Origin: Dyella caseinilytica
Lineage (GTDB): Bacteria; Pseudomonadota; Gammaproteobacteria; Xanthomonadales; Rhodanobacteraceae
Direction of reading: 5' to 3'
Assembly: GCF_016865235.1 (NCBI RefSeq)
Contig: NZ_CP064030.1
Location: 4,402,001-4,466,000, forward strand
DNA length: 64,000 nucleotides
Position 1 is the first letter of the stretch. Each line of letters begins with the position of its first letter. The notes under the pieces are model-generated. The model searched no databases, was not told the origin of the DNA, and saw only the letters and a list, made by a program, of their open reading frames with translations. Below are positions 24,776 to 34,608 of the stretch, in pieces. A program made the translations under genes and the position numbers.

Positions 24776-26743
24776 TCATGGCGACAGTCCTCGATTGACT
24801 TCCAGCCACGCCTGGAACATCAATACCGTCCACAACGCATGCTGCCAGTTACGCCGGCCGCTCAAGTGTTCTTCCCATTTCTGCCGGATCAGTACCGGAT
24901 CAAAGTAACCTTCCTGCCGGAGGCGATTTTCACCAAGCAAAGCTTCCGCCCAGTCGCGCAGGGGACCACGCAGCCAGCTATCCAATGGAACGGCGAAGCC
25001 CATCTTGGGACGTTCGACCAATTCCTTTGGTACATGCCTATACAGCACCTGTCGCAATAGCCATTTCCCTTGCCCGTGGCGAATCTTCTGATGCAACGGC
25101 AAGCGCCATGCCAGTTCCACCAATCGATGGTCGAGCATCGGCACGCGCGTCTCCAGACTATTGGCCATCGCTGCGCGATCGACTTTCACCAGAATGTCAT
25201 CAGGCAGGTAGCTTTGCGCATCCATCGCCATCATCCATTGCGACAGATTGCCGGTATGCGGCCACGCCCCCTCATCGGTTAACAGCGTCGATGGTTCGCG
25301 CGCGCCAATCACCATGCTTGCCGGGTCTTTCCACTGGCTGGCAACGTTGAGAAAAAACGACTGGCCATTCGGCTGCAACAATACTTCCGCCAACTTGTGC
25401 GCCTTATCACCTGGCGTGGCCAAACGCCATTTTTTAGGTAGCAGAGGCCCTGCCCGTTCCACAAGACGATCCCACGCGCCCGGCGATATCGTGCGCAGAG
25501 TCCCGGCAACAGCGCGCCTTGCAAACCGCGGCATGTGCAGCATGCGTTTCCACGTTGCTCGGGCCGTCAGATAACGGTTATAGCCGCCGAACAGCTCATC
25601 GCCGCCATCGCCACTCAGCGCCACGACGACCTCGCGCCGGGTCAGTTGGCTGATCAGAAAAGTGGGGACCTGGGAGCTGTCGCCAAATGGCTCGCAAAAA
25701 ATCGAAGGCAGCCGAGGAATAACTGCCAGCGCATCTTCGGGACGCACATACAGTTCGGTATGTTCCGTACCGAGGTGCCCTGCCACCGCTTCGGCATGGA
25801 CCGCCTCGTCGTAACCATTCTCTTCGAAGCCAATGGTGAACGTCCTGACCGGCCGGCGGCTCACCGTCTGCATCAAGGCAACGATCGTGCTGCTATCGAT
25901 GCCGCCACTGAGAAAAGCACCGAGTGGTACATCGGAGAGCATTTGCGCACCGACACTTGTTCTGAGCTGCTTCTCAAGGATATCAGCCGCCTCGGCGTCG
26001 CTACAGTCCAACGGCTCATTCAAACCCTTGGTGACGACGTCGTTGTAGCGCCAGTAGGGAGTCGGCTGAGCATCTCGTGTCGCGTCGACTGGAATACACA
26101 ACACGTGTCCGGGACGCAGCTTGAATATCCCTCGATAAATTGTGTACGGCGCGGGAACGCAATCGTGGCGCAAAAACAACGTCAACGCGTCGCGGTCGAT
26201 ATCCGCGCCAAAGGCGGGGTGTGCCTTCAATGCCTTCAATTCAGAGCCAAACAGTAGAGTATCGCCGCACCACCCGTAGTAAAGCGGCTTTTCGCCCATG
26301 CGATCGCGCGCCAAGATAAGCGTCCGTTGCTGCCGATCCCACGTCGCAAAAGCGAACATGCCGACGCTCAGCTGCAATGTTTTCTCAATGCCCCAGGCGG
26401 CAAAGCACGCGATCACGGTTTCGGTATCGGAATGCCCACGCCATACCGGTGCAGCGTTTTCCGCCGCTAGGCGTGCGCGCAAATCGAGATGGTTGTATAT
26501 CTCGCCATTGAATGCGATGACATAGCGCCCACATGACGAGTGCATCGGCTGATGGCCTGCGTCCGAAAGATCGAGGATCGACAGACGCCGCTGTGCCAGC
26601 ACGATGCCTGCGGCTTCGTCACACCACAGGCCGCTATCGTCGGGTCCGCGATGCGTCAATTGTCTCGACATGTCCTCCGCTTGACCCTGCAAGGTTTCAC
26701 GGCTTGCGCCGCGCCATTTCCAGAATCCGGTTAGGCCGCACAT
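24776..26743 (-). CDS. asnB: Asparagine-synthetase-like glutamine amidotransferase
   Basis: This 655-residue two-domain enzyme starts MCGLTGFWKW, so Cys2 is the glutaminase nucleophile after Met removal. The Ntn domain continues with QLTHRGPDDSGLW and YVIAFNGEIYNHLDLRARL. The synthetase domain has the PP-loop LGAFLSGGIDSSTIVALMQ and LSGDGGDELFGGYNRYL. It makes asparagine in the general case. In surface-glycan loci such proteins are thought to amidate uronic acids, turning a carboxylate into a carboxamide, which fits the neighbouring uronic acid genes. That role is inferred. The gene overlaps the next glycosyltransferase by 13 bases. Confidence 0.9.
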   Translation of the reverse strand: MCGLTGFWKWRGASRETLQGQAEDMSRQLTHRGPDDSGLWCDEAAGIVLAQRRLSILDLSDAGHQPMHSSCGRYVIAFNGEIYNHLDLRARLAAENAAPVWRGHSDTETVIACFAAWGIEKTLQLSVGMFAFATWDRQQRTLILARDRMGEKPLYYGWCGDTLLFGSELKALKAHPAFGADIDRDALTLFLRHDCVPAPYTIYRGIFKLRPGHVLCIPVDATRDAQPTPYWRYNDVVTKGLNEPLDCSDAEAADILEKQLRTSVGAQMLSDVPLGAFLSGGIDSSTIVALMQTVSRRPVRTFTIGFEENGYDEAVHAEAVAGHLGTEHTELYVRPEDALAVIPRLPSIFCEPFGDSSQVPTFLISQLTRREVVVALSGDGGDELFGGYNRYLTARATWKRMLHMPRFARRAVAGTLRTISPGAWDRLVERAGPLLPKKWRLATPGDKAHKLAEVLLQPNGQSFFLNVASQWKDPASMVIGAREPSTLLTDEGAWPHTGNLSQWMMAMDAQSYLPDDILVKVDRAAMANSLETRVPMLDHRLVELAWRLPLHQKIRHGQGKWLLRQVLYRHVPKELVERPKMGFAVPLDSWLRGPLRDWAEALLGENRLRQEGYFDPVLIRQKWEEHLSGRRNWQHALWTVLMFQAWLEVNRGLSP

Positions 26744-27828
26744 GAGCCCTGTCCCGCGTTACGCAGTACTTCTGCTAGCCGCGGCGCTTGCGCTTTGAGA
26801 CTGTATTCGTTTTCGACACACGTGCGGCCTACCTGCCCCATACGCAAACGCAAGGACCAATCCGTAATCAACTGGCCCAGGCGCTCTTCCCACGCGGGGG
26901 AGTCTTCAGCAAGAAAACCGTTTTCTCCATGGCGCACGATGTCACTGTTGGCACCCACTGCCGAAGCGACGACAGGCAAACCGCAAGCCATGTATTGAAT
27001 GATTTTGTAACCGCACTTACCACGTTCCCATGGGCCGTCGCGCAAAGGCATGATGCCGATGTCCATCCGGCTGATCATGGCAGCCTCGCTATCCTCGGAC
27101 CATGCCACCACTTCTGGAACAACGCCGCTGAATTGCTTGGCGACCTCCGTGTGCGGACCGATCAGCAATAGGCGAGCACCATACTTGGCACAGACGCGAT
27201 CCAGGACATCACGGTTGTCCAGCATATAGTGTTCGGTAGAAGGCGATCCGATCCAACCAATGACGGGTTGTTTATCCGCTTTATGGCTCACTGCCGTATA
27301 GCGCTGCTCATCCACGACCGTCGGAATGATCGCAATCCGCATGGCTCCCGCCTGCAAGGCGCGCGCGGCCAGGTATCCATTTCCAGCAATCACGCATGTT
27401 GCACTGCGCATGACTTGATCGATCTTTCTTCCCAGAAGACGTCTCACTAATGGACTGTGAGACAAATCGTATTTGTGGAACAGCGCATCATCGTAATCAA
27501 CCACATAGGGCACGACGGACCGTGCAAGTGCCGATTCGATCCAGCTTGGCAAATAGGGAAATAGCTCACCTTCGATCCAGGCTAGATCGTGCTCACTGCG
27601 GCGAAGGAGCTGCATGATTCGTTGCATGCCGTGCCACCACGCGCGCGACCAGGAGGCCGATGGGCTCCCGCGATAAAGCTCTTCCAGATACTCATCCGGA
27701 AACAGCGCATGCACCTGTACGTCGATCCCGTATTCACGCAGAAGAGGCAAATACTGCAAGCTGCGCAGCCGCGAACTTGGACCACGCCTCGAATACTTGG
27801 AAAATAGCAGTACCTTGATACGCTTCAT
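26731..27828 (-). CDS. GT-B glycosyltransferase of the polysaccharide block
   Basis: This 365-residue enzyme starts MKRIKVLLFSKYSRRGPSSR and has the donor-domain elements PVIGWIGSPSTEHYMLDNRD and VVAWSEDSEAAMISRMDIGI. The C-terminal pattern GKCGYKIIQYMACGLPVVAS is followed by VGANSDIVRHGENGFLAED. These identify a GT4-like transferase of the subtype common in Xanthomonadales glycan clusters. Start ATG 27828 overlaps the polymerase stop as ATGA, so translation is coupled. An upstream in-frame start would lie inside the polymerase gene. The donor sugar cannot be read from the sequence. Confidence 0.88.
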   Translation of the reverse strand: MKRIKVLLFSKYSRRGPSSRLRSLQYLPLLREYGIDVQVHALFPDEYLEELYRGSPSASWSRAWWHGMQRIMQLLRRSEHDLAWIEGELFPYLPSWIESALARSVVPYVVDYDDALFHKYDLSHSPLVRRLLGRKIDQVMRSATCVIAGNGYLAARALQAGAMRIAIIPTVVDEQRYTAVSHKADKQPVIGWIGSPSTEHYMLDNRDVLDRVCAKYGARLLLIGPHTEVAKQFSGVVPEVVAWSEDSEAAMISRMDIGIMPLRDGPWERGKCGYKIIQYMACGLPVVASAVGANSDIVRHGENGFLAEDSPAWEERLGQLITDWSLRLRMGQVGRTCVENEYSLKAQAPRLAEVLRNAGQGSCAA

Positions 27829-29144
27829 TGGGACACCCGTCTTAGGATAAGTGGATATTCGATGTACCAAAGCACCAGCGGAATGACGTACATCCACTGC
27901 AAGGCAAATGCCTCGATGTAGGGATTTGTATTGGTAGCGAGAAATGCGCAGACGAACCCGCAGAACATGAACTTATGACGCGCCGGCAAGAGGCGTGCGA
28001 GTGCCAGACGAATCACGCCGACCGTATAGAGCAGAAACGGCATTACGTAGATCAGCGTACCCACGATGCCGACTCGATAGAGAGTAGCCAGCCACACCAC
28101 TTCGTAACGCCAAGGATGGAGAGGATCGCTGATGAACGGGACACCGACACCATGACCCGCACCCAGTCCTCCATTGTCGAAAACACCCTGGTAGAGCGAA
28201 CGTGACATTTCAGCACGCGCACTGCCACCGCCTGATGCCACTTTGTCAAAGACAATGTCGAATACCGATGAAATGCTTATCTGGGTGTACGCCTGCAGCA
28301 AGTAGAGCGCCGCCATAACCGCAACCAACAACGGCATGCCATACCGAATAAGACGAACCATTGCCGACTTACCCACGTGTTCAACGGTGCGTGACGCGAG
28401 CACCCATCCCAATACTCCGCCAATTGGAATAGCAAGTATCAATGCAGATCGGCCGGACGTAAGCGCACAGATGAGAAGCATCACGAGAAGTGCAAACCTC
28501 ATGAACTTGCTCTTGATAAGTTCAGGCGTACTGAAAAATCCCCCGCACAAGAAAATCATCGACCCATAAACGTGCATGGTCGCGCCGGAAAATCCCTCGT
28601 TCAAATTGACGTTGGCGCCTTGAAAGAAGAACTCTACCGCCGCCGCGCCACGTGTAAGGAAGAGGTAGAAAAATAGCGCCACGCTCAGAACGCACAGAAT
28701 GCTCAGTAAAAAGAACCACTCGATAAGCCGCTCTACACCAAGCTGTCTGTGTAAGCCCTCTGCAATAATCATCCATACCAACGGCGAAACGATGTAGACC
28801 GCCGTGACTTCGGCCATCGCGACCAACGGCGCGCCATGCATGCCACCGACGATCACGTAGACGATGGTCACCATGACGGTGCACGCGTATAGAGCCAGCA
28901 AATTCCTGAGCGATGTACTGAACCGTATCCCAGGCAAGGCCAACATAAATGCGAGCCCCATGGCCACAGCCGTCGACACTGGCAGTGAATTGGGCACGAC
29001 AACTGCAAACAGCAGCAGCACGAATGCCGTACCAAGGAACATGTGCCGTACTGTGAATTGATAAGCATTCGCCCTGGGCAATTCTGCCGGCGGGAAGGTC
29101 GGCGGCATCGGCGGCACCAGTGACGTATCCTTGGCGGGGCTCAC
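27825..29144 (-). CDS. Wzy-like O-antigen/EPS polymerase
   Basis: This 439-residue integral membrane protein has about ten to twelve hydrophobic helices from residue 35 onward. It has a periplasmic loop near 305-350 with GGGSARAEMSRSLYQGVFDN and GLGAGHGVGVPFISDPLHPW, the O-antigen ligase/polymerase (Wzy_C-like) arrangement in which loop arginines are functional. It would link repeat units at the periplasmic face. Polymerases are too diverse for a symbol by sequence alone; the assignment rests on topology and on its place between glycosyltransferases and near a flippase. It starts with GTG 29144 in a GTGA overlap with the upstream gene. Confidence 0.8.
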   Translation of the reverse strand: MSPAKDTSLVPPMPPTFPPAELPRANAYQFTVRHMFLGTAFVLLLFAVVVPNSLPVSTAVAMGLAFMLALPGIRFSTSLRNLLALYACTVMVTIVYVIVGGMHGAPLVAMAEVTAVYIVSPLVWMIIAEGLHRQLGVERLIEWFFLLSILCVLSVALFFYLFLTRGAAAVEFFFQGANVNLNEGFSGATMHVYGSMIFLCGGFFSTPELIKSKFMRFALLVMLLICALTSGRSALILAIPIGGVLGWVLASRTVEHVGKSAMVRLIRYGMPLLVAVMAALYLLQAYTQISISSVFDIVFDKVASGGGSARAEMSRSLYQGVFDNGGLGAGHGVGVPFISDPLHPWRYEVVWLATLYRVGIVGTLIYVMPFLLYTVGVIRLALARLLPARHKFMFCGFVCAFLATNTNPYIEAFALQWMYVIPLVLWYIEYPLILRRVSQ

Positions 29145-30418
29145 GTCAGCACCATCCCGGAAATCCAGTTGTCCAGCATGCCGGCCTGTTCAACTTTGCT
29201 ATATGCCCTGATGTCGCGATTGGCCTGATCGACCCGCGGCAATAGCACCTCACGCAGGGCACCTCCTCCAGCCGCAATCTCGCTGGTTAGCAAGGCTTGT
29301 CCCGAACCTGTTTGTGCAAGAATTTCGGTAGCCGCGTTACGCACCCCCGAAATGCAGAGTATGTCCGCCCCGGCCGCGAGATATTCAAATAGCTTTCCCG
29401 TGGCGCAACTGGCGCGTGAGCCGGTCAGCAACAACAATTTATCGCAGCGCTTCATGAGCTGAAGGGCCAGTCTTCGCTCGACCGGCTCCAGCACGCTTAG
29501 AGAGAATTTCGCGCGATCCATCCATGTGCGCTCGGATCGCGTCAGTTCGCCCACGAACATCACGTGGATGTTTGCCGACTCCGCAAAGGATTCGTTCATC
29601 GCTTCGATAAAGCTGGCCAGACTTACGGACGCCGATCCGTCACTGGCGCCAATACGCCCGAAGTGGCCGATCAACATCGCATTGGCCGGAACATGCTGAT
29701 CCAGAATCGCAGCAGCCTGTTCTTTGCTATCCGCGTCATTCATCAAGCCATCAAAATCCGAAGGATCGTAGCCATTGGGCAAGACCTGCGTCGTCTTGTC
29801 CGGGTATCGGCGACGAAAGTCCTCGACCAGCGGACCACTCACCGACGTAATCAGACTGCTGACCGCCAGAACGCGTCGTTCGATGAGTTTTCTCAAGATA
29901 CCGTGCAGCCAGCCAGGCCTTCCCAAGGGCTCGAAAACAAGACCGTCCCGGAAGTCCTGCAAGCAGCCGATGCCATATCGGTTGGCCAAACTTGCAGCGG
30001 CGATCAATGCGTCGACCGGAGAATACGTACCGATGACCACGCAACGCTCGCCCACGGCCATTTTTTCTCGGCATAGTCGATCTGCTTCAGTTAATGCTGA
30101 GACAAGCCACGCCCGTGATGTCGGTCCATATCTCGACAATAAGAAGGGCAACGGGCGAATGAAGGCCGCTGCCAGCATCAGCAGCGATGACAGCGCAGAA
30201 GACTCGCTGCCCACGCAGTGCCCCGATAGAGGAAACACCGTAACGTCCAGACCGGAAGATATGTCAGCGACTTGCACGCGTGATGGGGACTCCCGCGTGA
30301 ATACGAAAACCCGATACTTCGTCGGATCCAGATATTTCAGCAACCCTTTGAAACGTTGGGCCGCGACATTGTTGGACAAGTGATGTGTCGCAAAGACAAA
30401 CAAATTGATCCGCTTCAT
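29141..30418 (-). CDS. Glycosyltransferase of the polysaccharide block
   Basis: This 425-residue GT-B type protein begins MKRINLFVFATHHLSNNVAA. It contains CLQDFRDGLVFEPLGRPGWL, ITSVSGPLVEDFRRRYPDKT, VLPNGYDPSDFDGL and the late TGKLFEYLAAGADILCISGV, in which the E of FEYLAAG is the usual donor-site acid. It resembles GT4-like transferases with a divergent N-terminus. The ATG at 30418 follows AGGGTAAGGCA. It is coupled to the polymerase gene by a GTGA overlap, and a 141-base gap separates it from the flippase gene upstream. Confidence 0.83.
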   Translation of the reverse strand: MKRINLFVFATHHLSNNVAAQRFKGLLKYLDPTKYRVFVFTRESPSRVQVADISSGLDVTVFPLSGHCVGSESSALSSLLMLAAAFIRPLPFLLSRYGPTSRAWLVSALTEADRLCREKMAVGERCVVIGTYSPVDALIAAASLANRYGIGCLQDFRDGLVFEPLGRPGWLHGILRKLIERRVLAVSSLITSVSGPLVEDFRRRYPDKTTQVLPNGYDPSDFDGLMNDADSKEQAAAILDQHVPANAMLIGHFGRIGASDGSASVSLASFIEAMNESFAESANIHVMFVGELTRSERTWMDRAKFSLSVLEPVERRLALQLMKRCDKLLLLTGSRASCATGKLFEYLAAGADILCISGVRNAATEILAQTGSGQALLTSEIAAGGGALREVLLPRVDQANRDIRAYSKVEQAGMLDNWISGMVLT

Positions 30419-30559
30419 TGCCTTACCCTCAGTCACCCTGCACGTCGCACCCCCAATGCGCTAATGAAATGAAGTTTTTGTGCCGCCTCCGTGCGTCTTG
30501 TTACGCTAGGCTATAAACACCTCCTGGCGGTCATCTTCGATACGGAATGAATCCGGTTA

Positions 30560-32017
30560 TCAAGAACGGCCATCGGGCCCCCTTCCAGCCAACAGCGGCG
30601 AATCATCCAACCTCACTGCTGAATGCAACGATCGATACATACCTAGCCATTCAGCCCGGAAATGCCATCCAACAATTGGCAACATGGCAAGCCAGACAAA
30701 GCTGAAGTGCACGGGAGCAACGGGGCCCAATACCAGAGTTGCAATGGACAAAGCCACCGCGGCGACGACACACACGTAAAGTCGCGCACGAGGAAAGGGG
30801 CGCCATACGTAGGCAGATGCCTCAGTTCTAGCTATAAAAAAGGCCAGGAAGGCTACCGCGTTGGCAACCACGGCTCCGGCCGCGCCATAACTCGGCACCA
30901 GCCACACGCTGATTGAAACGTTGACGATCAATGCGGCCAATGTTGACCACAGCGAAAGCATGGACTTGCGCGTGATGCCAATGCCGACACACGTCACCTC
31001 AGACAGCGTGTAGAGCAATGGCTGACCGATGCAACACAGCATGAAGTACTTCACCTGAAGGTAGCGGGCCGGTAATACAAAATCGGTCACCCACGAAAAA
31101 ACCCCGCTCAGAATCCAAATCGCGCACACCACGGCCAGTGCTTGCTGTGCAATGTGATCAACACGCCTCATGTCAACGCCGTGGGCCACCCATTTGTAGA
31201 CAAGTGGTGCCCAAAGCACGGTAAAGATGGTTTGGAAGACGACACCCACGCCGGCGAAACTCACCGAGACTGAGTAAACCGCCAACTCTGAAAGGGTCGA
31301 CAATGAACGTAGTGCCACGCTACTGGTCGCGTCGAGACCCCAATAAGCGACACCCGCGAATATCAGGGGAACGCCGTAACTGAGCAGCCCGCGGATCTGC
31401 GCTTGAGAAATAGCGGTGGTTAGCGCCGGACTCCAATCGCGCCGGGTGTTCCACATATAAATAGCGAGAACCGACAGCAACGATACGAGATAGGCAATTT
31501 CGAGCGCCATAAACGATTTTGAAAAGACTGGCAACGCTAGGACACCCAAAATCAGCAAAAGTATAATTTTTGGAAGAACCTGGCTCATGGAAAAGGCCAA
31601 ACCACGATCCTGCATGCGCAAAATAAGCGACAGGAAACGCGAAACGAAGCTGGCCATGACGCAAGCAACAAGTATCCAATAGTAAGCGACGTGGCCCTGA
31701 CCAAATAGCCATATCGATATGCGTCTGTCGTACGGAAACGTGAGCACCATGACCAGCAAAAGCAATGCGAAGCCAGGTACAAAGCAGGCCTTCAGCAATG
31801 CGCCACGATCATTCCATTCGTGGTATTCCCTGATATAAGCCCGGTCGAGGCCCAGGTTGAATAGCAGCACCCCAAAAGATACCGAGATCTGAACCATATT
31901 CAGACGACCGACGTCCGCCGGCGGAAAAATCCATGCAATGGCGGGCACCGTCAACAAACCCAAGCCAGCAGTGGCGATAGGTCCGAAGGCAAATGCCATG
32001 ATTGTTTTTATGTTCAA
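30560..32017 (-). CDS. Wzx-like oligosaccharide flippase
   Basis: This 485-residue protein of the polysaccharide-transport/MOP superfamily has about 12-14 transmembrane helices. Its start MNIKTIMAFAFGPIATAGLG and RLNMVQISVSFGVLLFNLGL are family-typical. It would flip the undecaprenyl-PP-linked repeat unit to the periplasm for polymerisation. I choose the TTG at 32017 because AAGGTGG lies just before it and flippase homologues start at this point. A longer frame with an ATG at 32107 adds a highly charged, non-conserved 30 residues. Confidence 0.85.
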   Translation of the reverse strand: MNIKTIMAFAFGPIATAGLGLLTVPAIAWIFPPADVGRLNMVQISVSFGVLLFNLGLDRAYIREYHEWNDRGALLKACFVPGFALLLLVMVLTFPYDRRISIWLFGQGHVAYYWILVACVMASFVSRFLSLILRMQDRGLAFSMSQVLPKIILLLILGVLALPVFSKSFMALEIAYLVSLLSVLAIYMWNTRRDWSPALTTAISQAQIRGLLSYGVPLIFAGVAYWGLDATSSVALRSLSTLSELAVYSVSVSFAGVGVVFQTIFTVLWAPLVYKWVAHGVDMRRVDHIAQQALAVVCAIWILSGVFSWVTDFVLPARYLQVKYFMLCCIGQPLLYTLSEVTCVGIGITRKSMLSLWSTLAALIVNVSISVWLVPSYGAAGAVVANAVAFLAFFIARTEASAYVWRPFPRARLYVCVVAAVALSIATLVLGPVAPVHFSFVWLAMLPIVGWHFRAEWLGMYRSLHSAVRLDDSPLLAGRGPDGRS

Positions 32018-32126
32018 TTCGCCACCTTTCGGAACTTGACTACATCTTTCTTTCGATTCAGGCCTTCGCTTTTTATCCAGTGCTTGATTTACTAAAAACT
32101 TGGCCACATCGGCCCGTTACCACGCC

Positions 32127-33365
32127 CTAGCTCGCTCCGATTGCCAAGACGCTTGCAACAAAAGTTGAATAATTTCTATCCGAGCTGAAGTTTTCCTCAA
32201 CCATCTTCCTGGCATTCGTCCGCAAAACATCTCGCCGTTCGCCGAATGCAATTAGGTCAATGGCATCAGCAACGTCTTCGCTACTTGGACACTGGCCAAG
32301 CAGCGCGCCACACTGGCTCGACACCAAATTGGAAATGCCGCCGACATCAGGAGCTATCGCGGGCACACCCGCACTCATCGCCTCCATGATGGAAACCGGA
32401 ACGCCCTCGGACTCGCTCATGTTTATAAACAGGTCGACGGACTTCCCGAGGTAATACTTTTTGACAGTGTCATTCGCCATCTCACCCAGGAGTTCAAAGG
32501 AAATATTGTCGACGCCGGAAAATCGTGAAGCCGCGAAATCCCTGACCTCTCCGAAAAGAGGGCCGCCGCCGATATGCGTCCATAGGATCTCGACCTCCTT
32601 GTGCCGAAGGGCGAACAGGCGCAGCGACTCGACGATTCGGTCCAGTCGTTTGACAGGAAGACAGAACGAAACCGACACAACGTGCAAACTGCCGGCGCCA
32701 CTTGGTTTCGACAGCGTGTCAGCCAGCGGGACGCCAAGCGGGCTAACCCGGATACTTTCGGCCGCCGCGCCGTAGGTCTCTTCTAGATACGCCTGCGCCG
32801 CGCGGGACGTGGTGAACACCCGATCGTAGTCTTGAATGAACTGACGTTTCAGCGGCATGTAGCTATGCGGCCTTCGCGTCTCATGCAGATCGATGCCGTG
32901 TATACGCGAAATGACCTTTCGTATACCTCCTTTCTTCCTAGCCAGCAGAGCAGCGTAGGATTGCGTTTCGTTCCAATAGCAATAGGCCACATCAACTTCA
33001 CCCTGACGTGCGATGTATCGACGCAGACTCTTTGCCTGAGCGATGACCTTGGATGCATGCAACAGCGCCCTTGCGATCGTATACATCCCTATCTTTCGTG
33101 ATCGCCATAGGTAAACCAGCTCGCGCCAAAACATCGCGGAAAACAAAGCGCCCATTGCGGAAAGAAATCGCGCAGTCACCGAACCATTTGCCATGCATAG
33201 ATCCACTGACACGGTGCCGGGCACGGCTCGCGGCTCTCCCTTCGCCACGGCGGGCAACACCGTTACGTGCGCGGCAGGATTCCTCGCCCAATACTCGATC
33301 TCATCCTCGATGAATTGCTCACCGGGGTGATAAGGGTAGGCATTGGTGAGCATGACGATTCTCAT
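32127..33365 (-). CDS. Glycosyltransferase family 4 protein
   Basis: This 412-residue GT-B enzyme starts MRIVMLTNAYPYHPGEQFIE. It contains KVISRIHGIDLHETRRPHSY and RVFTTSRAAQAYLEETYGAA, then the donor domain VVSVSFCLPVKRLDRIVESL with SESEGVPVSIMEAMSAGVPA and APDVGGISNLVS. The opening resembles the WcaL/colanic-acid-type transferases. It would add a sugar to the growing repeat unit. The gene sits 130 bases downstream of the wbpE homologue and 109 bases upstream of the flippase start. Confidence 0.9.
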   Translation of the reverse strand: MRIVMLTNAYPYHPGEQFIEDEIEYWARNPAAHVTVLPAVAKGEPRAVPGTVSVDLCMANGSVTARFLSAMGALFSAMFWRELVYLWRSRKIGMYTIARALLHASKVIAQAKSLRRYIARQGEVDVAYCYWNETQSYAALLARKKGGIRKVISRIHGIDLHETRRPHSYMPLKRQFIQDYDRVFTTSRAAQAYLEETYGAAAESIRVSPLGVPLADTLSKPSGAGSLHVVSVSFCLPVKRLDRIVESLRLFALRHKEVEILWTHIGGGPLFGEVRDFAASRFSGVDNISFELLGEMANDTVKKYYLGKSVDLFINMSESEGVPVSIMEAMSAGVPAIAPDVGGISNLVSSQCGALLGQCPSSEDVADAIDLIAFGERRDVLRTNARKMVEENFSSDRNYSTFVASVLAIGAS

Positions 33366-33495
33366 GACTTTGAAACCGCCTTCGCCATAGGAAAGCCGTC
33401 AATGCCGTCGTTGTAGCTTTTTAGCCACAACCGGCGCTGGCTATCTCTGCCAGAGCGCAAAGAAAACTTTTTCGAAAAGTTTTTCTTCATAGGAA

Positions 33496-34608
33496 TCAAT
33501 TCGAAGCCAGCTCGGAAACGATGCTCGAAGCCAATGCCTCACCGATAAATTTTTGCGTGACTTTGTCGAGATAGGGGGACATCGGCAAACTCATTACCTG
33601 GGCCGCCGCCTCATCACTTCTCGCTAGACGCCACACCCTTCCATCGGCAAGAGCTGGCTGCTTGTGGAGGGGGTATGGATAATGCACCGCTGTCGGGATA
33701 CCCAACTCTTGCAGCCGGGTGCGCAGCGCATCGCGGTTGTTCACGCGCACGGTGTATTGCGCCCAGGCACTGGTGTTATGCAGCTCGACCTTTGGCAGGA
33801 TGACATGGTCGATCTCGCTGAGCGTTCGATCGTAGTAGCTAGCCACTTGGTGACGCATAGCCAATTCTTCGCCCAGGATTTCAAGCTTTGGCAACAAGAT
33901 GGCTGCCTGCAGCGTATCAAGACGGCTATTCACACCTACGCGCGAGTGGTGGTACCGACGATCCTGGCCATGCCTGGCAATCGAACGCGCCGTCTTAGCC
34001 AGTGAGACATCACTAGTGAAGATCGCTCCGCCGTCGCCGTAGCAGCCCAATGGCTTGCTGGGGAAAAAGCTGGTGCAAGCAATGGTGCTCAGATTGCCGC
34101 TCTTGCGCCCCTTGTAGGTCGCTCCGAAGCTCTGCGCTGCGTCCTCGATGACCGAAATGCCATGCTTTTCCGCCGTCGCATTGATGGCGTCAAAATCCGC
34201 ACACTGGCCGTAAAGCGACACCGCGATGATCACCTTGGTGCGCGGCGTGATGGCTTCTCCCAGCAGAATGGGATCGAGATTGTAGGTTTTTGGATCGATG
34301 TCCACGTAAACCGGCTTGGCTCCCAACAGCGCAACCGATTCGGCCGTGGCAATGAAGCTGAAACTGGGGGTGATTACTTCGTCGCCTGCACCAACACCGA
34401 GACACATGAGTGCGATCTGCAGGGCGTCCGTACCATTGGCGACCGAGATGCAGTGTGGCGCGCCCGTGTACGCCGCAAGCTTCTCCTCCAACTCGGAGAC
34501 CTCCGGACCCAGAATGTATTGACCATGCGCCAATACACGGGCGATACCGGCGTCGATATGCTCCTTGATGCGAACTTGCTGCGCTTTGAGGTCGATGAAG
34601 TCGATCAT
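33496..34608 (-). CDS. wbpE: WbpE-like PLP aminotransferase (DegT/DnrJ/EryC1 family)
   Basis: This 370-residue sugar aminotransferase starts MIDFIDLKAQQVRIKEHIDA. Its motifs are CISVANGTDALQIALMCLGV, GDEVITPSFSFIATAESVAL, VIEDAAQSFGATYKGRKSG and the PLP-lysine segment SFFPSKPLGCYGDGGAIFTS. In Pseudomonas the enzyme converts UDP-3-keto-GlcNAcA to the 3-amino sugar with glutamate as donor. The order wbpB-wbpD-wbpE is complete here and overlapping (ATGA with the acetyltransferase), which makes the assignment strong. It acts in the cytosol between the WbpB oxidase and the WbpD acetyltransferase. Confidence 0.92.
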   Translation of the reverse strand: MIDFIDLKAQQVRIKEHIDAGIARVLAHGQYILGPEVSELEEKLAAYTGAPHCISVANGTDALQIALMCLGVGAGDEVITPSFSFIATAESVALLGAKPVYVDIDPKTYNLDPILLGEAITPRTKVIIAVSLYGQCADFDAINATAEKHGISVIEDAAQSFGATYKGRKSGNLSTIACTSFFPSKPLGCYGDGGAIFTSDVSLAKTARSIARHGQDRRYHHSRVGVNSRLDTLQAAILLPKLEILGEELAMRHQVASYYDRTLSEIDHVILPKVELHNTSAWAQYTVRVNNRDALRTRLQELGIPTAVHYPYPLHKQPALADGRVWRLARSDEAAAQVMSLPMSPYLDKVTQKFIGEALASSIVSELASN

